DNA of 6,317 nucleotides from JAJISK01 sp046759185 (GCA_046759185.1 JBHIBO010000054.1:1-6317), one strand, 5' to 3'. Counted from the first letter of the stretch, positions 1-5,411 are shown. Made by a program: numbers and translations. The notes: generated from the letters alone by a model not told the origin.

Positions 1-581
1 TCTGGGCCCTCGACCCCTCCGGAAACCTCGCGTCCCGGAGCGGGACCTTCGACGTCCGGGATTCGGAGCCGCCCTCTGCCGTGGCCACCGGGCCGACGGA
101 GGTGGAGGCATCCGTGAGCTTCAGTCTGGACGGGAGTGGGTCCTCCGACAACCATCAGATTGCCAACTACACGTGGGATCTCGGAGACGGCACCGTGGCG
201 TACGGAGAGACCGTCACCCACGCCTACGAGGAGGCGGGGGATTACACGGTCACCCTGACCGTCCGCGACGCATCTGGGAATGAGGACACCGACACCCTCG
301 CCATTACCGTGCCCGCTCCCGCCCCAGGCGGTGGGTTCCCGCTCTCCGGCACTACCCTCTACGCCCTCATCGCGGCCCTTGCCGTGGCAGGGATTACGGG
401 AGGCTTCTTCTACTGGCGACACAGCGCGCGTGCTGCGGGACCTAAGGGACCGCCCGCTCCCCCCAAGGGTCGGGCCAAGCACGAGTCCCCGAAGGAGGTC
501 GAGGAGGTCTCGCCAGAAGAGCCACCCGAGCCGGATCTGGACGAGTTGGATGAGGAGATTGAGAAGCTCCTCCAACCGTAA
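1..581 (+). CDS. PKD-domain cell-surface protein, membrane anchored (3' end only)
   Basis: The reading frame is open from base 3, so the gene begins outside the window; the GTG at 81 is internal. The visible part starts with the end of an Ig/Big-like segment (WALDPSGN). It continues into a PKD domain with the hallmark WDLGDG (nt 174-191) and the closing strand THAYEEAGDYTVTLTV (from nt 216). A Pro/Gly linker leads to one hydrophobic helix (about nt 345-416, LYALIAALAVAGITGGFFYW). The protein ends in a basic, then very acidic Pro/Glu-rich tail of about 55 residues. By positive-inside logic, the PKD part is outside the cell and the tail is cytoplasmic. PKD domains usually mediate protein or carbohydrate contacts on archaeal surfaces; the partner is unknown. 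No archaeosortase PGF-type signal is seen. The gene is followed by a small hairpin (605-617). Confidence 0.88.
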   Translation, partial: WALDPSGNLASRSGTFDVRDSEPPSAVATGPTEVEASVSFSLDGSGSSDNHQIANYTWDLGDGTVAYGETVTHAYEEAGDYTVTLTVRDASGNEDTDTLAITVPAPAPGGGFPLSGTTLYALIAALAVAGITGGFFYWRHSARAAGPKGPPAPPKGRAKHESPKEVEEVSPEEPPEPDLDELDEEIEKLLQP

Positions 582-604
582 GACCGTTCGACATCCTAGC
601 GACC

Positions 605-617
605 CAGCCAAAGGCTG
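605..617 (+). terminator. small hairpin after the PKD gene, possible terminator
   Basis: CAGCC-AAA-GGCTG forms a 5-bp stem with a 3-nt loop, followed by AAAA. It lies 24 nt after the stop of the PKD-domain gene. It is short and has no T-run on the coding strand, so it is a weak terminator candidate. Confidence 0.3.
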
Positions 618-655
618 AAAAGCAGGTCCCGCCTGGCGCCCATCGGGTTCGCAAC

Positions 656-976
656 ATGGGCGTGATGGTGATCTCGGCCTACCGGCCGAGGGCGGGCAAA
701 GAGGCGCTGCTGTTGGAGGTGCTGAAGACCCATCTCCCGATTCTTCGCGGGGAGGGATTGGCGACCGACCGGCCCTCGCAGGTCATGCGGGCCAAGGATG
801 GCACCATGATCGAGGTCTTCGAGTGGATGTCCCAGGAGGCCATCGACGCGGCGCACGAGAACGACGCCGTGAAGGCCATGTGGGTGGAGTTCGAAGAGGC
901 GTGCGAATACGCTACTCTCTCTAGCCTCCCCGAGGGCCAGGACCTCTTCGCGTCGTTTGAGCCCGTTGATCTGTAA
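656..976 (+). CDS. ABM-like dimeric alpha/beta-barrel domain protein
   Basis: This 106-residue protein is a single ferredoxin-like dimeric alpha/beta-barrel domain. It has a first strand VMVISAYRP (residues 3-11), a helix GKEALLLEVLKTHLPILR, a central strand GTMIEVFEWMS (49-59), a helix carrying the His-Glu-Asn of DAAHEND, and a C-terminal strand ending FEPVDL. The pattern matches the antibiotic-biosynthesis-monooxygenase/YdhR-like superfamily. Members are cofactor-free oxygenases, heme-degrading enzymes or binders of small aromatic molecules; the substrate here cannot be read. A full-length single domain is about 100 residues, which fits. The ATG at 656 has no clear Shine-Dalgarno site; an ATG at 665 is an alternative start. 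It is convergent with the GST-like gene, separated by 20 bp. Confidence 0.82.
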   Translation: MGVMVISAYRPRAGKEALLLEVLKTHLPILRGEGLATDRPSQVMRAKDGTMIEVFEWMSQEAIDAAHENDAVKAMWVEFEEACEYATLSSLPEGQDLFASFEPVDL

Positions 977-996
977 GGAACCCCTGCATCGTGAGG

Positions 997-1632
997 TCAG
1001 GATCCGAGGTCTCGGATTCGGTCCGTCCACGCGGCGAGATTGGAGAGTTTCGACGGCACACCTTCCCCTATGGTGAGGAGGGGAGAGAGGCTCCCGTACA
1101 GCCCGAAGTCAGCCAGGCTCGGCTCTCCGAGAATCCACTGCTTTCCTTCGAGCATACCCTCGACCCGCCCCAGCTCCTCCATCATGCCTTCCCGGAACTC
1201 CTCGCGGCGGGCCTCGAGGACGTGCCACGGCCCCCGAGCCTTGACCTGCATCTCTTCAAACACCCAACGCTCGTGGTCGTCCCGGAGAAAGGGTGGTATC
1301 TTCGTCACCACGTACCGCCAGACGGCCTCCTCCACGACGGCATGACCCCAACGCTCCAAGGCCACGGCTACACCCCGCCAGTCACCGGGGTAGAGGGTGG
1401 GTTCGGGCACCTGCTTCTCTAGGAAATCCGGAATGTCGTACCACATCACCGCCTGGTTGTCCCACATCAGCGTGGGCACGTAGTCCTGGCCCGTGGCGGC
1501 GATGAGCTCCTCCTTGTCGTGGTAGGCAACGTAGAGGGTCTCAAAGGGCACACCCTTGAACGCCAACATCCGATCCGCAGAGACACACCAGTGGCTGATG
1601 GGCATCGCGTACAACTGGACCGAGGAGGCCAT
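997..1632 (-). CDS. glutathione S-transferase-like protein
   Basis: This 211-residue protein has the two-domain GST architecture. The N-terminal thioredoxin-like part (about residues 5-73) begins LYAMPISHWCVSADRML, with Ser13 and Cys16 at the usual active-site helix. It continues KGVPFE and the cis-proline motif YVPTL (51-55). The C-terminal helical part (about 85-205) contains LGEPSLADFGLYG (168-180), the conserved N-capping box and hydrophobic staple of GSTs. Family members conjugate or reduce electrophiles using glutathione or another thiol. The usual Glu/Asp-Ser glutathione-contact motif after the cis-proline reads YDIPDFLE here, so glutathione use is doubtful. The ATG at 1632 has no Shine-Dalgarno site but has a TATA-like CTTTAGG about 23 bp upstream, consistent with a leaderless transcript. 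The gene is divergent from the VOC gene (103-bp gap) and convergent with the ABM-like gene. Confidence 0.88.
   Translation of the reverse strand: MASSVQLYAMPISHWCVSADRMLAFKGVPFETLYVAYHDKEELIAATGQDYVPTLMWDNQAVMWYDIPDFLEKQVPEPTLYPGDWRGVAVALERWGHAVVEEAVWRYVVTKIPPFLRDDHERWVFEEMQVKARGPWHVLEARREEFREGMMEELGRVEGMLEGKQWILGEPSLADFGLYGSLSPLLTIGEGVPSKLSNLAAWTDRIRDLGS
1002..1017 (-). terminator. perfect inverted repeat at the 3' end of the GST-like gene
   Basis: ATCCGAG-GT-CTCGGAT is a 7-bp perfect inverted repeat, in practice a 6-bp stem with a 4-nt loop. It overlaps the last codons of the minus-strand GST-like gene, 26 nt after the stop of the convergent ABM-like gene. It could help end either transcript. 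It lies inside coding sequence and lacks a T-run, so the role is uncertain. Confidence 0.3.
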
Positions 1633-1650
1633 GGTTCCGGGATGCGGAGA

Positions 1651-1660
1651 TCCCTAAAGG
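1651..1660 (-). promoter_or_regulatory. candidate TATA element of the GST-like gene
   Basis: On the minus strand this reads CCTTTAGGGA, centred about 23 bp upstream of the ATG at 1632. That is near the position expected for an archaeal TATA box of a leaderless transcript. The match is only partial and no clear BRE is visible. Confidence 0.35.
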
Positions 1661-1735
1661 TTCTGCGGGGCGACCACGCCACTTTCGCTGACCCGACCGA
1701 AACACGGAAGTGGGTTCCCGGAGTCCATTGGGGCC

Positions 1736-2179
1736 ATGGCAGTGCAACCACAGCCGGAAGGATACCACACGGTCAGCCCCTACCTGGTCGTCCCCGGGGC
1801 AGGGGAGCTGATCGAATTCTTGGAGCACACCTTCGGGGGGAAGCTGAAGGAGCGCATCGAGATGGATGACGGCCGTGTCGCCCACGCCGAAGTGTGGATC
1901 GGGGACTCCATCGTCATGATGGGCGAGCCGACGGACAGGACGGATACCCAACCGGCCCACATGTACGTCTACGTGGGCGACACCGACGAGGTCTACGACC
2001 GTGCCCTCAAGGGCGGAGCGGTATCGTTGATGGAGCCTACGGACCAGTATTATGGGGACCGGACCGCGGGGGTCAAGGACGCCTTCGGAAACGTCTGGTG
2101 GCTGGCCACCCACGTGGAAGACGTGTCCGCCGAGGAGCTCCAGCGGCGGGCGAAGGAGCAGGAGACCTCCGAGGAGTAG
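1736..2179 (+). CDS. VOC-superfamily (glyoxalase/PhnB-like) protein
   Basis: This 147-residue protein is a vicinal-oxygen-chelate fold of the PhnB-like glyoxalase type. Markers are HTVSPYLVV (11-19), IEFLEHTFGG (26-35), DDGRVAHAEVWIGDSIVMM (44-62), and a second beta-alpha-beta unit with HMYVYVGDTDEVYDRALKGGA (75-95). The near-universal PhnB-like ending DQYYGDRTAGVKDAFGNVWWLATHVEDVS spans 103-131. His50 and Glu52 lie where family members hold metal or substrate ligands. VOC proteins include glyoxalases, dioxygenases and antibiotic-binding proteins; the exact chemistry cannot be told. The ATG at 1736 lacks a good Shine-Dalgarno site. The stop is 3 bp before the SnoaL-like ATG, so the two genes are very likely co-transcribed. 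Confidence 0.9.
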   Translation: MAVQPQPEGYHTVSPYLVVPGAGELIEFLEHTFGGKLKERIEMDDGRVAHAEVWIGDSIVMMGEPTDRTDTQPAHMYVYVGDTDEVYDRALKGGAVSLMEPTDQYYGDRTAGVKDAFGNVWWLATHVEDVSAEELQRRAKEQETSEE

Positions 2180-2182
2180 CCC

Positions 2183-2596
2183 ATGAGCGTGGAGGAGAAC
2201 ATCCGCCGGGTGACCCACTTCCAAGAGGCGTTCAACGCCCGGGATTGGGACCGCATGCGTGAGAGTTTTGCCGAGTCCGTGGTCATCTACGACCCCGCCC
2301 TGCCCGAGCCGCCGCAGGGACCGGAGGCCGCCGTCAGGATGTTCCAGGAGTTCGCATCCTCCTTCCCGACATCGAGGGTAGAGAAGCAGCACGCCTTCGG
2401 CCAGGCGGACTGGGTGTGTGTCGAGAACGAGGAGACCGGGGGCCGGAAGGACGCGCACAAGAGCTACCGGATCCGGACGTGCTACACCTACCGCGTGTCC
2501 GACGAGGGGGTCACCCAGGTCCATCTCTACTACGACGCGCTGGGCCTGATGACCCAGATCGGCATGTCGCCCAGTGAGGCGGGTCTGGAACCCTAG
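2183..2596 (+). CDS. SnoaL-like (NTF2-fold) polyketide cyclase family protein
   Basis: This 137-residue protein has the cone-shaped NTF2/SnoaL pattern. An N-terminal helix runs ENIRRVTHFQEAFNARDWDRM (5-25), then FAESVVIYDP (29-38), the helix GPEAAVRMFQEFASSFP (46-62), and central strands. The C-terminal signature YTYRVSDEGVTQVHLYYDALGLMTQIG spans 101-127. The fold is shared by polyketide cyclases, limonene-epoxide-hydrolase-like enzymes and ketosteroid-isomerase relatives; no specific substrate can be assigned. Translation is probably coupled to the VOC gene: the gap is 3 bp, and a Shine-Dalgarno GAGGAG (2171-2176) sits inside the last VOC codons, 6 nt before the ATG. Its TAG overlaps the stop of the convergent SRPBCC gene in a shared CTAG. 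A decayed relative lies at 3917-4180. Confidence 0.85.
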   Translation: MSVEENIRRVTHFQEAFNARDWDRMRESFAESVVIYDPALPEPPQGPEAAVRMFQEFASSFPTSRVEKQHAFGQADWVCVENEETGGRKDAHKSYRIRTCYTYRVSDEGVTQVHLYYDALGLMTQIGMSPSEAGLEP

Positions 2597-3027
2597 CCTT
2601 CGGCGAGTCGCTTCAGGATTGGCAGGATCTCTGCCCCGGTGGCGCGGGCACCTTTCGCGGCGGACCGGCCGATGAGCTTCCCGATGGGCCCGTAGGGAAA
2701 CTCGATGTGATCGTTGAAGGTGAAGGTGCAACCACCCGGGCGGTCCTCCAGCTCCCACCGCTCATCGTAGCTCTTGAAGAAATCGCCCTCTGTCATCCGG
2801 TACCCGAAGACGCGATTCTCGATCCATTCCGTCGTCACGAAGTGCAGCTTGTAGGTGCGCCCGCGGACCTCCTCCTCCCAGTAAAACGTCGAGCCGACGC
2901 CTCCCGGCTCCTCGCTGGTGTACTCGAAGACCTTGAGCGCGGTGAACCACTGTTTGGTCAGCTCCGGCTGGACCAGATACGGCCACACCGTCTCCGGCGG
3001 CGCATCGAGGTCGACGGACATGCTCAC
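2593..3027 (-). CDS. SRPBCC (START-like) family protein
   Basis: This is a polyketide cyclase/dehydrase-type SRPBCC domain with a helix-grip fold. It shows the opening strand MSVDLDAPPETVWPYLVQPELTKQWF, then VGSTFYWEEEVRGRTYKLHFVTTEW, and FGYRMTEGDF. The strand ERWELEDRPGGCTFTFNDHIEF follows, and the long C-terminal helix begins after GPIGKLIGRS. Such proteins bind hydrophobic ligands in a deep cavity, some as aromatase/cyclases and some as AHSA1-like partners; the ligand is unknown. The frame is open to an ATG at 3105, but that start would overlap the divergent methyltransferase gene by 7 bp and add 26 residues outside the domain. I therefore prefer the GTG at 3027 (144 residues); the ATG at 3021 is also possible. 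The stop overlaps that of the SnoaL-like gene. Confidence 0.83.
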   Translation of the reverse strand: MSMSVDLDAPPETVWPYLVQPELTKQWFTALKVFEYTSEEPGGVGSTFYWEEEVRGRTYKLHFVTTEWIENRVFGYRMTEGDFFKSYDERWELEDRPGGCTFTFNDHIEFPYGPIGKLIGRSAAKGARATGAEILPILKRLAEG

Positions 3028-3068
3028 GAGCAGACTTGGTTCCCGGAGCCTCTCGATGAGGTAGGCAC

Positions 3069-3076
3069 TCTTAAGG
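3069..3076 (+). promoter_or_regulatory. candidate TATA element of the methyltransferase, possibly bidirectional
   Basis: TCTTAAGG is centred about 26 bp upstream of the ATG at 3099, the right spacing for a leaderless archaeal transcript. Its core CTTAAG is a palindrome, so it could also serve the divergent SRPBCC gene, though it lies about 45 bp from that gene's preferred GTG. It is one of the few AT-rich spots in this 71-bp divergent spacer. Confidence 0.4.
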
Positions 3077-3098
3077 CTGAGGGGCGTGGAGAGGACCG

Positions 3099-3923
3099 AT
3101 GACATCCGGATCCGACGAGTTCGCGCGCTTCGAAAGCGAGGGATGGCGGCGCGTCGCGCCCCATTATGAGGATACGTGGAGCGGTCTCACACAGCCTTTC
3201 ATCCCCTACCTCCTGAAGGCCGTGGGGGTCGCCCCGGGGACGCGTCTTTTGGACGTAGCCTGCGGACCCGGCTATGCCGCCCGGAAGGCTCGGGCGTTGG
3301 GGGCGGACCCCATGGGGATCGATTTCTCCGCCGAGATGGTTCACCTGGCGAGGGAGCGGAACCCGGAGATCGAGTTCCGTCAAGGTGATGCGCAGGCCTT
3401 AGAGCTGGAGAGCGATTCCTTCGATGCCGCTGTCATGAACTTCGGAGTCCTCCATCTCCCGGACCCGGAGGCGGCCTTCTCCGAGGCGCAGCGCGTTCTG
3501 CGACCGGGCGGCCGGTACGGCTTCACGGTGTGGGCGCGTCCCGAGGTGAGCCCCGGCGCCCGTATCGTGGAAGAGGCCATCGAGGCCCATGCCGACCTGG
3601 AGGTCGTCCTTCCCCAGGGGCCGGATTACTTCGCTTACGGCGACCCGGAGACCTGCGGCCGGATCTTGGGTGCGCGCGGATTTGATCGAGGGTCACTGGG
3701 ATTCCAGACGGTGACCGTGGAATGGCAGGTGCCCACGGCTTCCTACGTCTTTGAATCCGAACGCGATTTCGGCGTCCGAACGGGGGCCCTCCTGGCTCGC
3801 CAGACCCCGGAGGCCCTTTCGGCCATTCAGAAGGCAATCGAGGAATCCGTCCAGGCCTTCGCGCGAGGCGATGGGTTTGCTCTTCCGTACGCAGCACACG
3901 TGGTCGCGGCTACCGCTCAATAG
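3099..3923 (+). CDS. class I SAM-dependent methyltransferase (UbiE/Methyltransf_11 type)
   Basis: This 274-residue enzyme is predicted to move a methyl group from S-adenosylmethionine to a small molecule. Motif I is LLDVACGPGYA (50-60). The acidic residue after strand 2 is in GIDFS (Asp75), motif III is GDAQAL (96-101), strand 4 is FDAAVMNFGVLHL (108-120), and the post-motif is LRPGGR (134-139). The N-terminal stretch EGWRRVAPHYEDTWSGLTQPF is typical of UbiE-like small-molecule methyltransferases. The C-terminal third (about 150-274) probably forms the substrate lid and shows no recognisable motif. The ATG at 3099 has GGAGAGG (3088-3094) 4 nt upstream and a TATA-like element at -26. It is divergent from the SRPBCC gene; a hairpin follows the stop (3945-3957). 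Substrate unknown. Confidence 0.9.
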   Translation: MTSGSDEFARFESEGWRRVAPHYEDTWSGLTQPFIPYLLKAVGVAPGTRLLDVACGPGYAARKARALGADPMGIDFSAEMVHLARERNPEIEFRQGDAQALELESDSFDAAVMNFGVLHLPDPEAAFSEAQRVLRPGGRYGFTVWARPEVSPGARIVEEAIEAHADLEVVLPQGPDYFAYGDPETCGRILGARGFDRGSLGFQTVTVEWQVPTASYVFESERDFGVRTGALLARQTPEALSAIQKAIEESVQAFARGDGFALPYAAHVVAATAQ

Positions 3924-4180
3924 GGATTGACCTTCGATGACGAACGCCCTTTGGGCGACTCCATGAGCCCGAGCTGGGCCATGAAGCTCATTTGGTCGAA
4001 GTACTCGTGGACTTCCGCCACCTGCCCCCCTTCGATGCGGTAGACGGTAGTACTGGCATCTGGACTCGCTCCTTTGTCGTGGGCGCCGAAGCTGAGGGCC
4101 TGAAGCAGAAGCGTGAGGCCCTCCCGGATAGGGATCGGGGAATGAGCCGCCCCCGCCAGTTCCTCCAGTTCGCCCTCCCG
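3917..4180 (-). pseudogene. remnant of a SnoaL-like (NTF2-fold) gene, C-terminal half
   Basis: On the minus strand an 87-codon frame runs from just after an in-frame TGA (4181-4183) to TGA at 3917-3919. Its second half reads STTVYRIEGGQVAEVHEY and FDQMSFMAQLGLMES, the C-terminal signature of SnoaL-like proteins. It aligns by eye with the end of the intact SnoaL-like gene in this window (YTYRVSDEGVTQVHLYYDALGLMTQIG). The N-terminal helices and first strands are absent, and no ATG, GTG or TTG stands where a start would be needed. The missing half would lie under the promoter and start of the HAD gene. The 3' end overlaps the methyltransferase stop region. I read it as a truncated, dead gene; the part upstream of about 4060 is only weakly family-like. 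Confidence 0.68.
3945..3957 (+). terminator. hairpin after the methyltransferase gene
   Basis: CGCCC-TTT-GGGCG is a 5-bp GC-rich stem with a 3-nt loop, 22 nt downstream of the methyltransferase stop. It may end that transcript. It falls inside the 3' end of the SnoaL-like remnant on the other strand and has no T-run. Confidence 0.3.
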
Positions 4181-4225
4181 TCAATCGCGAGAGCCGAAGG
4201 TAATAAGAGGCAACGCAGGCAAGGG

Positions 4226-4230
4226 GGAGG
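4226..4230 (+). promoter_or_regulatory. Shine-Dalgarno site fixing the HAD phosphatase start
   Basis: GGAGG ends 8 nt before the ATG at 4239, an ideal spacing. It is only 2 nt from the in-frame GTG at 4233, so the ATG is preferred. An AT-rich TAATAAGAG at 4201-4209 is a possible TATA element for a transcript with a short leader. Confidence 0.6.
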
Positions 4231-4238
4231 ATGTGACG

Positions 4239-4892
4239 ATGGCCGCTCTCTTGGACGTCGACGGGACGCTCTTCGATAGCTTCGATGCGATTCTCAGCGC
4301 CATGAACGCGGCCTTGGCGGAGGACCGCGAGCCCCCCCTTCAAGCCGATGAGCTCCGCCCCCTCATCGGGATGCCCGTCCGCCGTCAGATGGCCATCCTG
4401 CGAGGATGGGAGGGTCCCTCTGCGGAGCGGTTGGCGCACCGTTACTACGACCATTTCGACCAAAGGGTGACTGAAGGGATTCCCCTCTACCCGGGCGTGC
4501 GCGGTACCCTTCAGACCTTGGCAGGTCGCCCTCTCGGAACGATCACGACACGCAGGACAACCGTGGTCCGCCGCATGCTACAAGGGGCGGGTCTGGACCG
4601 GTTCTTCCGGGCCGTTGTCGGCGGCGACGCTGTGTCGCGGCCCAAGCCGGCACCAGATTTGGTCCAATACGCGGCCCGCGCCATTGGACAGAGAGCCAAG
4701 GACTGTGTCGTCGTGGGAGATTCCCCCGTCGACCTTCAGGCGGGCCGCGAAGCCGGCGCACGAACCGTGGCAGCCCTCTATGGCTACGGCGGTGTGGACG
4801 CTCTTCGGGAGGCCAGTCCGGACGCGGAGATCACGAAGTTCCCCGAGTTACCTGGAGTCCTCGCGGTACTGGAGGGAGCGGGTTCCGAGTAG
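4239..4892 (+). CDS. HAD-superfamily hydrolase, phosphoglycolate phosphatase-like
   Basis: This 217-residue protein carries all four HAD motifs. Motif I is DVDGTLFDS (nucleophile Asp6, acid/base Asp8) and motif II is the Thr in ITTRR (about 102-106). Motif III is Lys136 in SRPKPAPD, and motif IV is VVVGDSPVDLQAGREAG (Asp161, Asp165). Between motifs I and II lies a helical C1 cap (about 16-85), including LIGMPVRRQM, as in phosphoglycolate phosphatase and beta-phosphoglucomutase relatives. The expected reaction is Mg-dependent removal of phosphate from a small metabolite, such as 2-phosphoglycolate; the exact substrate cannot be told. Length matches the family. The start is chosen from the Shine-Dalgarno site at 4226-4230. 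It appears to be a single-gene unit, convergent with the DUF2795-like gene across a 201-bp hairpin-rich spacer. Confidence 0.92.
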   Translation: MAALLDVDGTLFDSFDAILSAMNAALAEDREPPLQADELRPLIGMPVRRQMAILRGWEGPSAERLAHRYYDHFDQRVTEGIPLYPGVRGTLQTLAGRPLGTITTRRTTVVRRMLQGAGLDRFFRAVVGGDAVSRPKPAPDLVQYAARAIGQRAKDCVVVGDSPVDLQAGREAGARTVAALYGYGGVDALREASPDAEITKFPELPGVLAVLEGAGSE

Positions 4893-5001
4893 CGAGTTCA
4901 CCGTGCCCGCATGCAGATCTTCCAGAAGTTGTGCTCGGGTTCCGCGTGTCCGTCCCGACGCATCGAAGGCCCGCGGACCCGGTTGGACCATCGCCCGCCC
5001 G

Positions 5002-5015
5002 CAGCCTCTCGGCTG
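5002..5015. terminator. hairpin in the convergent spacer after the HAD gene
   Basis: CAGCC-TCTC-GGCTG forms a 5-bp stem with a 4-nt loop, 110 nt after the HAD stop. It is the first of three adjacent stem-loops between two convergent genes and may act in either direction. Confidence 0.3.
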
Positions 5016-5029
5016 GCATGTACAGAACA

Positions 5030-5045
5030 GGCTTGCTCTCAAGCC
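5030..5045. terminator. second hairpin in the convergent spacer
   Basis: GGCTTG-CTCT-CAAGCC is a perfect 6-bp stem with a 4-nt loop. It sits 15 nt after the first hairpin and 48 nt past the stop of the minus-strand DUF2795-like gene. A terminator or processed 3' structure is plausible; there is no T-run. Confidence 0.35.
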
Positions 5046-5050
5046 CACCG

Positions 5051-5090
5051 CTCCCGGGCGATCAAGGCCCGGATCAGGGCAGCCCGAGAG
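5051..5090 (-). terminator. alternative stem-loops just downstream of the DUF2795-like stop
   Basis: CCGGGC (5054-5059) pairs with GCCCGG (5067-5072) around a 7-nt loop. The same left arm, extended (5051-5059), can instead pair with 5082-5090. On the minus-strand RNA this gives 9 pairs with one U-G wobble; on the plus strand it has a C-A mismatch. The two folds exclude each other. The structure starts 4 nt after the minus-strand stop, fitting a 3' end signal for the DUF2795-like mRNA. Confidence 0.4.
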
Positions 5091-5093
5091 AGA

Positions 5094-5291
5094 TCAGAGC
5101 TTCTCCAAGACCGCCGAGACGACCTCGTTGGGGTCGTTGTACGTCCCCGCGGGGAGGGTGTTGGCGAACCACTCCTTGTCGGTCCCGGGAACGTCCGACA
5201 TGTTGTTGCAGGCCTGGATGACCTGCTCCGCGTCCGCGGGGTACTCGACGTGATTCTTCAGATGGTCCAAGGATGCTTCAAAAGCCCCCAT
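5094..5291 (-). CDS. small DUF2795-like protein
   Basis: This 65-residue protein resembles the DUF2795 family. It opens with an amphipathic helix FEASLDHLKNH and the motif VEYPADAEQVIQAC, and closes LPAGTYNDPNEVVSAVLEKL. The closing segment matches the family pattern of a leucine-proline turn, a Tyr-x-(S/D/N)-P motif and a final helix. The family has no established function; proteins are small, soluble and acidic and often stand alone. The middle (NNMSDVPGTDKEWFAN) is somewhat longer than I would expect, so the assignment is tentative. The ATG at 5291 has no Shine-Dalgarno site but has a strong TATA box about 25 bp upstream, indicating a leaderless mRNA. It is monocistronic: 237 bp separate it from the upstream transporter gene, and 3' stem-loops follow. 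Confidence 0.75.
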   Translation of the reverse strand: MGAFEASLDHLKNHVEYPADAEQVIQACNNMSDVPGTDKEWFANTLPAGTYNDPNEVVSAVLEKL

Positions 5292-5311
5292 GTACAGCCC
5301 CAGTCGGGCCC

Positions 5312-5319
5312 CCTATAAA
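5312..5319 (-). promoter_or_regulatory. archaeal TATA box for the DUF2795-like gene
   Basis: On the minus strand it reads TTTATAGG, preceded by GAGAACG as a possible BRE. Its centre is about 24-25 bp from the A of the ATG at 5291, the classical distance to a start site lying on the start codon. It stands out against GC-rich flanks. Copies of GGGCCCCC (plus strand, 5306-5313 and 5331-5338) flank it. Confidence 0.65.
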
Positions 5320-5387
5320 CGTTCTCGGATGGGCCCCCCCCGACGACGGTAAGTATGCTATCTGCTCAATGACTCTCTGGGAGCCGT

Positions 5388-5411
5388 CCTATTACCCTCT
5401 TTGAGAATAGG
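5388..5411. repeat. inverted repeat in the transporter/DUF2795-like spacer
   Basis: CCTATT (5388-5393) and AATAGG (5406-5411) form a 6-bp stem. An inner CTC-TTT-GAG can pair within it, leaving an ACC bulge. An overlapping outer option pairs GAGCC (5381-5385) with GGCTC (5410-5414). It lies in a 237-bp stretch (5292-5528) with no convincing gene. Its role is unknown. Confidence 0.35.

Noticed and set aside
1541..2758. A 405-codon open frame on the minus strand opposite the VOC and SnoaL-like genes
   Set aside because: Its product is rich in Arg, His, Gly and Leu without domain patterns, and it lies opposite two well-recognised genes. It is an artefact of high GC.
3945..3957. Hairpin CGCCC-TTT-GGGCG as an operator
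   Set aside because: Its place just after the methyltransferase stop fits a terminator better, and no second copy exists in the window.
3693..4463. A 256-codon minus-strand frame over the methyltransferase end and HAD start
   Set aside because: It has no family pattern and uses a different frame from the SnoaL-like remnant there. The real genes explain the region.
5051..5075. Hairpin with a 7-nt loop considered as a tRNA anticodon or T arm
   Set aside because: No acceptor stem, D arm or TTC-type T loop can be placed around it on either strand.
4615..5318. Plus-strand open frames crossing the HAD 3' end, the spacer and the DUF2795-like gene
   Set aside because: They are low-complexity Arg/Pro/Ser products antisense to, or out of frame with, recognised genes, with no ribosome site or promoter.
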